Of a stretch of DNA of 64,000 bases, positions 36,179-42,413 are shown one piece after another (position 1 is the stretch's first letter; every line of letters begins with the position of its first letter). The DNA lies in contig NZ_BCRG01000001.1 of the NCBI RefSeq assembly GCF_001552475.1, forward strand, positions 1 to 64,000. The letters run 5' to 3'. The DNA comes from Microbacterium oleivorans NBRC 103075. GTDB lineage: Bacteria > Actinomycetota > Actinomycetes > Actinomycetales > Microbacteriaceae. The position numbers and the translations under genes were made by a program. The notes below the pieces were generated by a model. That model worked only from the letters and a program-made list of their open reading frames with translations, searched no databases and was not told the DNA's origin.

Positions 36179-37408
36179 GTGACGTCTTCCGATCCCCGCG
36201 CCCAGCGACGGGGTCGGATCCTCGCCCTCGTCGGCATCGTCCTCCTCGCGTTCTCGCTGCGGTCGGCGGTCGCCTCGCTGTCGCCGCTCTTCGACGCGAT
36301 CGGTGCGGAGTTCACCCTCCCCGCGGCGGTCCTCGGCCTCATCGGCACCGTTCCGCCGCTGTGCTTCGCCGTGTTCGGCCTCCTCGCCTCGGGCTTCGAG
36401 CGGCGTTTCGGCCTCGAACGCACGGCGCTCGTCGCGCTCGGGGCCGTCGCGGTCGGGCTCGTCGCCCGCGGTGCAGCGACCGACGCCTACGGACTGCTCC
36501 TCGGCTCGGCGGTCATCTTCGCCGGCGTCGGTGTCGGCAACGTGCTCCTGCCGGCGCTCGTGAAGAAGTACTTCCCCGACCGCATCGGTCTGCTCACCAC
36601 CGTCTACTCGACGATGATGGCGATCTCGACCTTCATGCCGCCCCTGGTCGCTGTGCCCATCGCGGATGCCGCCGGGTGGCGCGTCTCGCTCGGAGTCTGG
36701 TCGGTGTTCGCCCTCGCCGGGCTCGCGCCCTGGATCGTGCTCGCCGTCCGTGCGCGCCGGGCCGCGGTCGATGTCGACCTCGAGCCGGTCAGCACCCGCG
36801 TGTTCGCCCGCCTGTGGCGCCTTCCGACGGCATGGGCGCTCGCCGTCACCTTCTTCGCCTCAAGCTCTGTCGCGTACACGTCGTTCGCGTGGCTGCCGAA
36901 GATCCTCGTCGACACGGCGGGCGTCACGCCCCAGGTCGCCGGCATCCTGCTGTCGCTGTTCGCCCTGATCGGCCTGCCGGCGTCGCTCGTGGTGCCGGCG
37001 CTCGTCGCGCGGCGCGGCATCGTCATGCCCCTGTTCGTCATCGCTTCGGTCGCGGGAGTGCTCGGCGCCGGGGGACTGCTGGTGGCCCCGGCATCCGCTC
37101 CCTGGCTGTGGGTGTCGCTGCTCGGTACGCTGCCGCTGCTGTTCCCGCTGGTGCTGACGTCGGTGGGACTCCGCACGCGCACGCACGACGCGACGGTCGC
37201 CCTCAGCTCGTTCGCGCAGAGCCTCGGCTACGGCGTGACGATGTTCATCCCGTTGAGCGTCGGACTGATGCACGACGCGAGCGGATCCTGGACGGGTCCG
37301 CTAATCATCCTGGTCGCAATCTCACTGCTCGCGCTCCCCGCGGGCGTGGTGATCGCGCGACGGAAGACGGTCGAACAGGAGTGGGAGCTACGCCACGGTC
37401 CGTGGTGA
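36179..37408 (+). CDS. MFS transporter of the CynX/NimT family
   Basis: A 409-residue transporter with 12 membrane segments. It shows the short-loop pattern of the CynX/NimT (cyanate/2-nitroimidazole) group: VLLAFSLRSAVASLSPLFDAIG in segment 1, GVGNVLLPALVKKYFPDRIGLLTTVYSTMMA in segments 4-5, and FASSSVAYTSFAWLPKIL in segment 7. The substrate is unknown for nearly all members. Start is GTG 36179 with TAGGCT (36166-36171) seven bases upstream, so the gene has its own leaderless promoter 20 bases after purF. Confidence 0.85.
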   Translation: MTSSDPRAQRRGRILALVGIVLLAFSLRSAVASLSPLFDAIGAEFTLPAAVLGLIGTVPPLCFAVFGLLASGFERRFGLERTALVALGAVAVGLVARGAATDAYGLLLGSAVIFAGVGVGNVLLPALVKKYFPDRIGLLTTVYSTMMAISTFMPPLVAVPIADAAGWRVSLGVWSVFALAGLAPWIVLAVRARRAAVDVDLEPVSTRVFARLWRLPTAWALAVTFFASSSVAYTSFAWLPKILVDTAGVTPQVAGILLSLFALIGLPASLVVPALVARRGIVMPLFVIASVAGVLGAGGLLVAPASAPWLWVSLLGTLPLLFPLVLTSVGLRTRTHDATVALSSFAQSLGYGVTMFIPLSVGLMHDASGSWTGPLIILVAISLLALPAGVVIARRKTVEQEWELRHGPW

Positions 37409-37423
37409 GGACGACCGGAGGAG

Positions 37424-37633
37424 TCAGGCCTTCTCGAGAGACGGAGAGGGGGATTCGGACTCGTCGTCCTCGTCGTCCTCATCCGTGTACTGGTCGGCCC
37501 ACTTGTCCTCGTACTGCTCGTCACCAGGCGCGCCGAGCTCACGCTCGAGCGCGTTGATGTTCAAGCTGTAGGTGTCGTACTTCAGCTCACGGGCGATTTT
37601 GGTGTTCTTCGCCTTTTGACGGCCACGCCCCAT
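37424..37633 (-). CDS. DUF3073 family protein
   Basis: A 69-residue protein. The N-terminal half has the invariant start of the actinobacterial DUF3073 family (MGRGRQKAKNTKIARELKY), then a short helix (SLNINALERELG), and an acidic, likely disordered tail rich in Asp and Glu (DEDDEDDESESPSPS). The basic-then-acidic layout suggests nucleic-acid or ribosome contact, but no function is known. Convergent with the MFS gene, 15 bases apart. Its promoter region is shared with the divergent usp gene. Confidence 0.9.
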   Translation of the reverse strand: MGRGRQKAKNTKIARELKYDTYSLNINALERELGAPGDEQYEDKWADQYTDEDDEDDESESPSPSLEKA

Positions 37634-37710
37634 GCGTAACCCCTCATTTCACGAGTGCGGGCTTGGTCCGGCAGCCCGACGCAGTCACAGTCCGGCAGTG
37701 GCCGGGAAGA

Positions 37711-37726
37711 GTAGCATTCAGGCTAC
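37711..37726. promoter_or_regulatory. Symmetric divergent -10 element between DUF3073 and usp
   Basis: GTAGCATTCAGGCTAC has 5-base inverted arms (GTAGC/GCTAC). Read rightward it offers TAGCAT (37712-37717), read leftward TAGCCT (37725-37720), each of the TAnnnT form. The two genes would then start from overlapping -10 boxes. No clear -35 boxes. Confidence 0.45.
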
Positions 37727-37781
37727 CACGGTGCGTTCCCGTCGCCCTCGCGGGCGTGGGGAGCGGGAAAGGTGATCCGAC

Positions 37782-38342
37782 ATGTCCGATGCCGCCTCGC
37801 AGCCGACCGTCCGCCGTCCGCACCGACCCGTCATCGTGGGGATCGTGCCCGGTCAGTCCGCACGGGTCCTCCGCGAAGCCGCCCAGTACGCCCGCCTGCA
37901 CGGCGCAGCGTTGCTCATCACTCACGTCGACGTCACCCGCTTCGTGTCCTACGAAGACCCCGACGGCTACGTCCACACGGCTCCGATCAATCTCGACGCA
38001 ATTCCCAGCGAGGCTCTCGAGACCCAACTCCGCCATGAAGCGGCCCGCTCCCTCTCCGGTGTCGACATCGCCTGGCAGCTCGAGATGCTCGCCGGTGATC
38101 CGGCGCTCGCGATGAAGGACCTCGCCGAACGCACCGATGCCCGCCTGATCGTGGTGGGTACGCGCAAGCGGGGGATCGGTGAGTCCATCCGTGAGTTCTT
38201 CACCGGGTCCGTCGCGGCGCGCCTCGCACACCGGCAACCGCGCCCGGTACTCGTCGTCCCGATCGGCGAACCGGTGCAGGACGACGAGGACCCGTGGCCC
38301 GCGCGGCAGCCCTGGCCCGAGGAACTCTGGCCAGGCGGCTGA
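37782..38342 (+). CDS. Universal stress protein (UspA family)
   Basis: A 186-residue single-domain Usp. The ATP-binding loop pattern G-x4-G-x9-12-G-S is present in GTRKRGIGESIREFFTGS near residues 126-143, followed by the strand PRPVLVVP. The N-terminal strand is PVIVGIVPGQS rather than the common ILVGVDGS, so Asp of the usual site is missing. Usp proteins help cells survive starvation, hypoxia or damage through unclear means. The stop touches the stop of the convergent PadR gene. GGAAAGG lies upstream of ATG 37782. Confidence 0.88.
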   Translation: MSDAASQPTVRRPHRPVIVGIVPGQSARVLREAAQYARLHGAALLITHVDVTRFVSYEDPDGYVHTAPINLDAIPSEALETQLRHEAARSLSGVDIAWQLEMLAGDPALAMKDLAERTDARLIVVGTRKRGIGESIREFFTGSVAARLAHRQPRPVLVVPIGEPVQDDEDPWPARQPWPEELWPGG

Positions 38343-38945
38343 TCAGCCTCGCGTCGCGCGACGCACGGCCGCGGCCGCCTCGTCGAGCGCGGATTTCAGA
38401 TCATCGATGACGGATGCCGCCAGGTCGCCGCCGCGTGCGACATGGCTCCGAAGGTCGGCCCGCACCTCGGTGCGGAACTCGCTCAGCAACTCATCCGCGC
38501 GGCGCACCTGCTCGCGGGCGGACGTGCGCGCGTCGGATGCGGACGGCTCCGTCGGGCGGGACGGGGCGCTGGATGCCGCGGCCAGGTCGGCCTGCAGGCT
38601 GCGCATCGCTTCGCGGACGCCTGCGCGCACCTCGTCGGCGATGAGACGCACGCTGTCCGCGAGGCCGGCTTCGATCCCGGCGAGGTCACCTGAACGAGCG
38701 GAGACTTCGGCGCGACCGGCATCCGTGATCTCGTAGACGGTCTTGCGTCCGTCGACGGTCTTCGTCACGAGCCCCTCCTCCTCGAGCTTCGACAGCCGGG
38801 GGTATACGGTGCCCGCACTCGGTGTGTACGTCCCGCCGGTGCGATCCGACAGGGCCTGCATGAGGTCGTACCCGTGACGCGGCGCTTCGTGGAGGAGGTT
38901 GAGGAGGTAGAGGCGCAGGTCGCCGTGCGAGAAGACGGGGGGCAT
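38343..38945 (-). CDS. PadR-family regulator paired with DUF4097
   Basis: A 200-residue regulator with a PadR winged helix at residues about 8-85 (DLRLYLLNLLHEAPRHGYDLMQAL, then GTVYPRLSKLEEEGLVT). The C-terminal 110 residues are a long charged, helical stretch that likely forms the dimer arm. The ATG lies one base after the stop of the DUF4097 gene, so the two are co-transcribed. Two copies of GATATATCGCG upstream of the pair are candidate binding sites for self-control. PadR-DUF4097 pairs are common in actinobacteria and often linked to envelope stress; that role is inferred. Confidence 0.88.
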   Translation of the reverse strand: MPPVFSHGDLRLYLLNLLHEAPRHGYDLMQALSDRTGGTYTPSAGTVYPRLSKLEEEGLVTKTVDGRKTVYEITDAGRAEVSARSGDLAGIEAGLADSVRLIADEVRAGVREAMRSLQADLAAASSAPSRPTEPSASDARTSAREQVRRADELLSEFRTEVRADLRSHVARGGDLAASVIDDLKSALDEAAAAVRRATRG

Positions 38946-38946
38946 C

Positions 38947-39798
38947 TCAGTACTCCTCTGCGACGGGCGCGTCGTCCGAGATCGCGGCCGTCACACGGCG
39001 GATGACGGTGACATCGCCCGAGACCGTGTTGGCGCGGACGTCGGCGAACGACCCACTCAGCTCGCCGGTGGTGCCGGCGTAGTTCGATCCGATGCCGCTC
39101 TGCGATCGCTCGATGCCGTCGACGCGGAGTTTGCCGCTCACCGTGCGGAGGGCGTACTTCGCGGGGACGCTCTCGTCGAGGCGGACGGTCGCGGCGCCGC
39201 TGACGGTGTTGAACGACACGTTCTGGGTCGGCCCCGTCGAATCGATGAGCACGGCGCCGCTGACGGTGTCGGCGTAGGCCGTGCGGATCGTGCCGATGGC
39301 CGTGATGGCACCCGACACCGCGTTGGCGTTGATAGCTCCGGTCAGTCCGCGCATCTGCACGTCACCCGACACCGAGTTGGCGGTCACGTCACCGGTCAGG
39401 CCGTCGACGATGATGTCGCCCGACACGGTGTTGAGCTTCGCGTCCGAGACGAGACCTGCCACGAGTGCGCTGGCGCTGACGACGCCGAGGGTCAGCGCGA
39501 TGTCGCGGGGGACGGCGATGCTGATCTCGGCCTGCGGTCCGCCGCTGCCGAAGTTGCGGAACGAGGCCAGGAAGTTGTCCCAGCGCAGCTGAGCATGATC
39601 GATCTCGATCGCACCGTCCTGCGCCTCGATGCGGAGTTCCTTCTGAGTCACCGAGTGCACTTCGATGCGCACGCCGGGCTCGTCGTGGGAGACGACGTCG
39701 ATCTGACCGCCGACCATCCCCACTTTCAGGCGGCGGATGCCGTCGAGGTCGATGATGCGGGTCTCCCCGGGCTGAACCAACCACTTCTCGAGAGTCAT
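38947..39798 (-). CDS. DUF4097 beta-solenoid-like protein
   Basis: A 283-residue protein. The C-terminal half is made of short repeats built on (N/D/R)(T/S/A)VSG (NTVSGDI, NSVSGDV, NAVSGAI, DTVSGAV, NTVSGAA, RTVSGKL, NTVSGDV), about 18-22 residues apart, the mark of the DUF4097 putative adhesin/beta-helix family. It has no signal peptide or membrane segment, so it is probably cytoplasmic, which is odd for an adhesin. ATG 39798 follows GGAG. It leads an operon with the PadR regulator. Function unknown; a scaffold or sensor for that regulator is one possibility. Confidence 0.85.
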   Translation of the reverse strand: MTLEKWLVQPGETRIIDLDGIRRLKVGMVGGQIDVVSHDEPGVRIEVHSVTQKELRIEAQDGAIEIDHAQLRWDNFLASFRNFGSGGPQAEISIAVPRDIALTLGVVSASALVAGLVSDAKLNTVSGDIIVDGLTGDVTANSVSGDVQMRGLTGAINANAVSGAITAIGTIRTAYADTVSGAVLIDSTGPTQNVSFNTVSGAATVRLDESVPAKYALRTVSGKLRVDGIERSQSGIGSNYAGTTGELSGSFADVRANTVSGDVTVIRRVTAAISDDAPVAEEY

Positions 39799-39828
39799 GT
39801 TGTCTCCTGCGTATAGAGGGCGAATCGA

Positions 39829-39868
39829 GATATATCGCGTTGCAAGCAAGATAACACGATATATCGCG
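39829..39868. promoter_or_regulatory. Twin GATATATCGCG boxes upstream of the DUF4097-padR operon
   Basis: GATATATCGCG occurs at 39829-39839 and 39858-39868, 29 bases apart; the second contains the perfect palindrome CGATATATCG (39857-39866). The AT-rich boxes are conspicuous in high-GC DNA and flank the likely promoter of the minus-strand operon. Probable PadR sites. Confidence 0.6.
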
Positions 39869-39896
39869 AGTGTCGAGATCTTCTCTACGCCGACTC

Positions 39897-39927
39897 TTGA
39901 CCTTGACGCTGCGTCAACTTCTACCGT
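39897..39927 (+). promoter_or_regulatory. MerR-type promoter with 19-base spacer and palindrome
   Basis: TTGACC (39897-39902) and TACCGT (39922-39927) are 19 bases apart, the over-long spacing typical of MerR-activated promoters. The palindrome TTGACGCTGCGTCAA (39903-39917), with 7-base arms and one central base, fills the spacer. The ATG of the MerR gene is seven bases after the -10, so the mRNA is leaderless. Confidence 0.8.
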
Positions 39928-39934
39928 GGGACCC

Positions 39935-40690
39935 ATGACGCGGGAGTGGACGATCCAGCAGGTGGCGCGGCTCGCCGGGACGACGAGCCGCACCCTTCGG
40001 CACTACGGCGACGCCGGGCTGCTGACGCCGTCGAGGGTCGGGGCGAACGGATACCGCTTCTACGACACCGCCTCACTTCGCAGGCTGCAGCGCATCCTCC
40101 TCCTGCGCGACCTCGGGCTGGGACTGCCGCGGATCGCCGAAGTCCTGGCGCGCGACGTGCCCGAAAGCGACGCGCTCTCTGCGCACCTGGGCTGGCTCGA
40201 ATCCGAGCGGGCTCGCATCGAGCGGCAGATCGCCGCCGTCGCGTCGACGATCGACGCACGGAAAGAAGGAGAAGAACCCATGGCCGAGACGATGTTCGAC
40301 GGCTTTGATCACACCGTCCACCGCGAGGAGGTCATCCAGCGGTGGGGCGCGGATACCTACGCGCGTTCCGACGCGTGGTGGCGGAACTTGTCGCCCGAGG
40401 AGAAGGCGCAGCAGCGAGATGCGTCTGCCCGCCTTGCGGCGGACTGGGCGGATGCGGCGGGTCGCGGCATCCGTCCCGATTCCGCCGAAGCGCGGGAGCT
40501 CGCCGCCCGACACGTCGCCTGGCTGCGGAGCATCCCGGGAACACCCGCGTCCGACGGCGGAGATCTGCGCGGCTACGTCCTCGGACTTGCCGACATGTAT
40601 GTCGCGGACGACCGGTTCGGCGCCGACTACGGCGGTGGCCACGGCGCGAAATTCGTGAGGGAGGTGCTTCGCCACCACGTGAGTGAGTGA
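39935..40690 (+). CDS. TipAL-type MerR-family regulator
   Basis: A 251-residue regulator. Residues 1-70 form the MerR winged helix (WTIQQVARLAGTTSRTLRHYGDAGLL), 75-115 a coiled-coil dimer helix, and 120-250 a TipAS-like antibiotic-recognition domain (GADTYARSDAWWRNLSPEEK, ending VREVLRHHV). TipAL of Streptomyces binds thiopeptides covalently and activates its own promoter. The TipAS Cys that links thiopeptides is absent here, as in many homologs, so non-covalent ligands are likely. Its own promoter has the right MerR shape. A strong terminator follows. Longer upstream frame is spurious. Confidence 0.9.
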   Translation: MTREWTIQQVARLAGTTSRTLRHYGDAGLLTPSRVGANGYRFYDTASLRRLQRILLLRDLGLGLPRIAEVLARDVPESDALSAHLGWLESERARIERQIAAVASTIDARKEGEEPMAETMFDGFDHTVHREEVIQRWGADTYARSDAWWRNLSPEEKAQQRDASARLAADWADAAGRGIRPDSAEARELAARHVAWLRSIPGTPASDGGDLRGYVLGLADMYVADDRFGADYGGGHGAKFVREVLRHHVSE

Positions 40691-40708
40691 GGTGCCCCAC
40701 ACATGTGA

Positions 40709-40741
40709 GAGGCCCCCTCTACCGTTTCGGGAGGGGGCCTC
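40709..40741. terminator. Strong bidirectional hairpin terminator
   Basis: GAGGCCCCCTC and GAGGGGGCCTC are perfect 11-base arms around an 11-base loop. It lies between the convergent MerR gene and small membrane-protein gene, so it can stop transcription from both sides. Confidence 0.8.
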
Positions 40742-40797
40742 ATTGCGCTCCTTGGGGGAGAGCGCCGCTGACACGCCTGGGGGTGCGCGTCAGACGA

Positions 40798-40956
40798 TCA
40801 TGTGTTCTTGCGAAGTACCCGCAGCAAGAACGCGATCAGCGCGATGACACCGACGATGATGGCGACCCAGAGCAGGAACTGGAGGCCTTCCGTGATGCCA
40901 CCCACGATCGCCAAAACGATGGCGATCACGATGATGATGATGAGTGCGAGGTTCAT
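40798..40956 (-). CDS. 52-residue membrane protein
   Basis: A 52-residue protein with two hydrophobic segments that cover nearly its whole length (LALIIIIVIAIVLAIVGGI and FLLWVAIIVGVIALIAFLL), ending in the basic tail RVLRKNT. ATG 40956 follows GGGAGCC at normal spacing. It resembles the small GlsB/YeaQ-like or DUF-type membrane proteins tied to stress responses, but it is too short to assign. It is encoded opposite and next to the Rho-N-like gene; a 184-base region between them holds their divergent promoters. A larger open frame over it is an artefact. Confidence 0.7.
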   Translation of the reverse strand: MNLALIIIIVIAIVLAIVGGITEGLQFLLWVAIIVGVIALIAFLLRVLRKNT

Positions 40957-41058
40957 TGGAGGCTCCCTCTGTTTGTCTCCGTTGTCCGCCGAGGCGGGGG
41001 TGACGCGGGTGTGCGTCTCATCATTGTTATCAGCGTTCTCCCAGCCGAATACAGGCCC

Positions 41059-41089
41059 TTGACAGGTGACACGGGCGATGACATACCGT
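41059..41089 (+). promoter_or_regulatory. Promoter of the Rho-N-like/topoisomerase IB unit
   Basis: A perfect TTGACA (41059-41064) is followed by TACCGT (41084-41089) after 19 bases, or by CATACC after 17. A leader of about 45 bases would precede ATG 41141 (AGGCGG upstream). Confidence 0.5.
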
Positions 41090-41140
41090 GGCCGCACGCG
41101 GACGATCCCAGTCCGCAGGAATACGTGAGGCGGGTGCACC

Positions 41141-41410
41141 ATGCCGGCAGGACGCGGCTCGAACAGCCTGAAGGATCCGGACCTGTACGAGGAGCTCCGC
41201 GCTGACGGCGCATCGAAGGAGAAGGCGGCACGCATCTCGAACGCTGCCGCCCGCGACGGTCGGAAGGCCGTCGGCAGTCGCGGCGGCGCAGCCGGCGACT
41301 ACGAGGACTGGACCGTTGCCGACCTTCGCGCTCGCGCCAAAGAGCTCGGCATCCGTGGGTACTCCGGTGCCCGCAAGGCGGACCTCATCGACATGCTCCG
41401 ATCGCACTGA
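41141..41410 (+). CDS. Rho-N/SAP-like domain small basic protein
   Basis: An 89-residue protein. Residues 1-45 form a motif seen in small actinobacterial proteins (SLKDPDLYEELRADGASKEKAARISNAAA); residues 52-88 form a Rho termination factor N-terminal/SAP-like helix-extended-helix fold (WTVADLRARAKELGIRGYSGARKADLIDML), which binds nucleic acid. The stop is one base before the topoisomerase IB start, so the two are co-transcribed. That pairing suggests a DNA-binding helper for the topoisomerase, which is inference. Similar proteins lie near DNA-repair or stress genes in relatives. Confidence 0.8.
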   Translation: MPAGRGSNSLKDPDLYEELRADGASKEKAARISNAAARDGRKAVGSRGGAAGDYEDWTVADLRARAKELGIRGYSGARKADLIDMLRSH

Positions 41411-41411
41411 C

Positions 41412-42374
41412 GTGCCGCGACTGAAACGGGTGAGGCCGGGCACCGACCTCGGCTACCGCCGGCTGGGTTCGCCGCCGCGCTTCCGATATGTGGATGCCGA
41501 CGGCAACCCCCTCCCGCAGGACGAAGCCGAGCGTGTGCGCGCCCTCGTCCTGCCCCCGGCGTGGCAGGAGGTCTGGATCTCCGCCGTGCCGAACGGGCAC
41601 ATCCAGGCGACCGGGGTCGATGAAGCGGGCCGCGTGCAGTACCGCTACCACCCGCAGTGGACCGCCGGTCGTGACCGCGGCAAGTACGCGCGTGCCCTCC
41701 AGCTCGCCGAGGCGCTGCCTCGGGCGCGGGGGCGTGTGACGACGTCGCTCCGGCGGGAGGACCTCGATCAGGAGCGGGTGCTCGCCGCCGCGTTCCGCCT
41801 GCTCGACCTCGCGGCCCCCCGCGTGGGTGCCGAGCGGTACCTCGTGAAGCACGGCAGCCGAGGTCTCACGACGCTGCTGCGGCGCGACGCCGAGGTCGCC
41901 GGCACCGTCGTCGCGCTCCAATTCCCGGGCAAGAGCGGGCAGCGTCAGGAGATGGAGGTCGACGACGCCGACCTCGCCGCGGCCGTCGAACTGCTCGTCA
42001 GCGGGCGACCGAGCTCGCCTCTTCTCGCCTACCTCCGCGGTCGTCGTCGGGTCGCCCTCAGCCCGAACGACGTCAACGCGTATGTCCGGTCGATGACGGG
42101 CGGCACTTTCACCGCGAAGGACTTCCGCACGCTCCGCGGAACCATCACCGCGGCCGACGCGCTTGCGCGGATCGGCCCCGCCTCGAAGAAGTCCGACCTC
42201 AAGCGGGCCGAGGTGCTCGCAGTGAAGACCACGGCGGAGACGCTCGGCAACACCCCCGCGGTCGCCCGCAGCTCGTACATCGACCCGAGGGTGTTCGACC
42301 GGTACCGGCGCGGCATCCTTCTCGACACCACGATTTCGCCCGAATCGGCGATCCGGACGCTCATCCTCGCCTGA
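41412..42374 (+). CDS. DNA topoisomerase IB (poxvirus/eukaryote-like)
   Basis: A 320-residue type IB topoisomerase, which relaxes supercoils by a 3'-phosphotyrosyl link. The nucleophile is Tyr289 in VARSSYIDPRVF; catalytic Arg/Lys region includes RVGAERYLVKHGSRGLTTL (137-155), Lys174 in FPGKSG, and KDFRTLRGT (236-244). The N-terminal domain (PPAWQEVWISAVPNGHIQATG near 48-68) clamps DNA. Bacterial TopIB is non-essential and patchily distributed. Start is GTG 41412, one base after the Rho-N-like gene; the longer frame overlapping that gene is spurious. Confidence 0.92.
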   Translation: MPRLKRVRPGTDLGYRRLGSPPRFRYVDADGNPLPQDEAERVRALVLPPAWQEVWISAVPNGHIQATGVDEAGRVQYRYHPQWTAGRDRGKYARALQLAEALPRARGRVTTSLRREDLDQERVLAAAFRLLDLAAPRVGAERYLVKHGSRGLTTLLRRDAEVAGTVVALQFPGKSGQRQEMEVDDADLAAAVELLVSGRPSSPLLAYLRGRRRVALSPNDVNAYVRSMTGGTFTAKDFRTLRGTITAADALARIGPASKKSDLKRAEVLAVKTTAETLGNTPAVARSSYIDPRVFDRYRRGILLDTTISPESAIRTLILA

Positions 42375-42413
42375 CGATCCCTCTCAGCCTCGGGCCCCGC
42401 AGGGCGTGGGATA

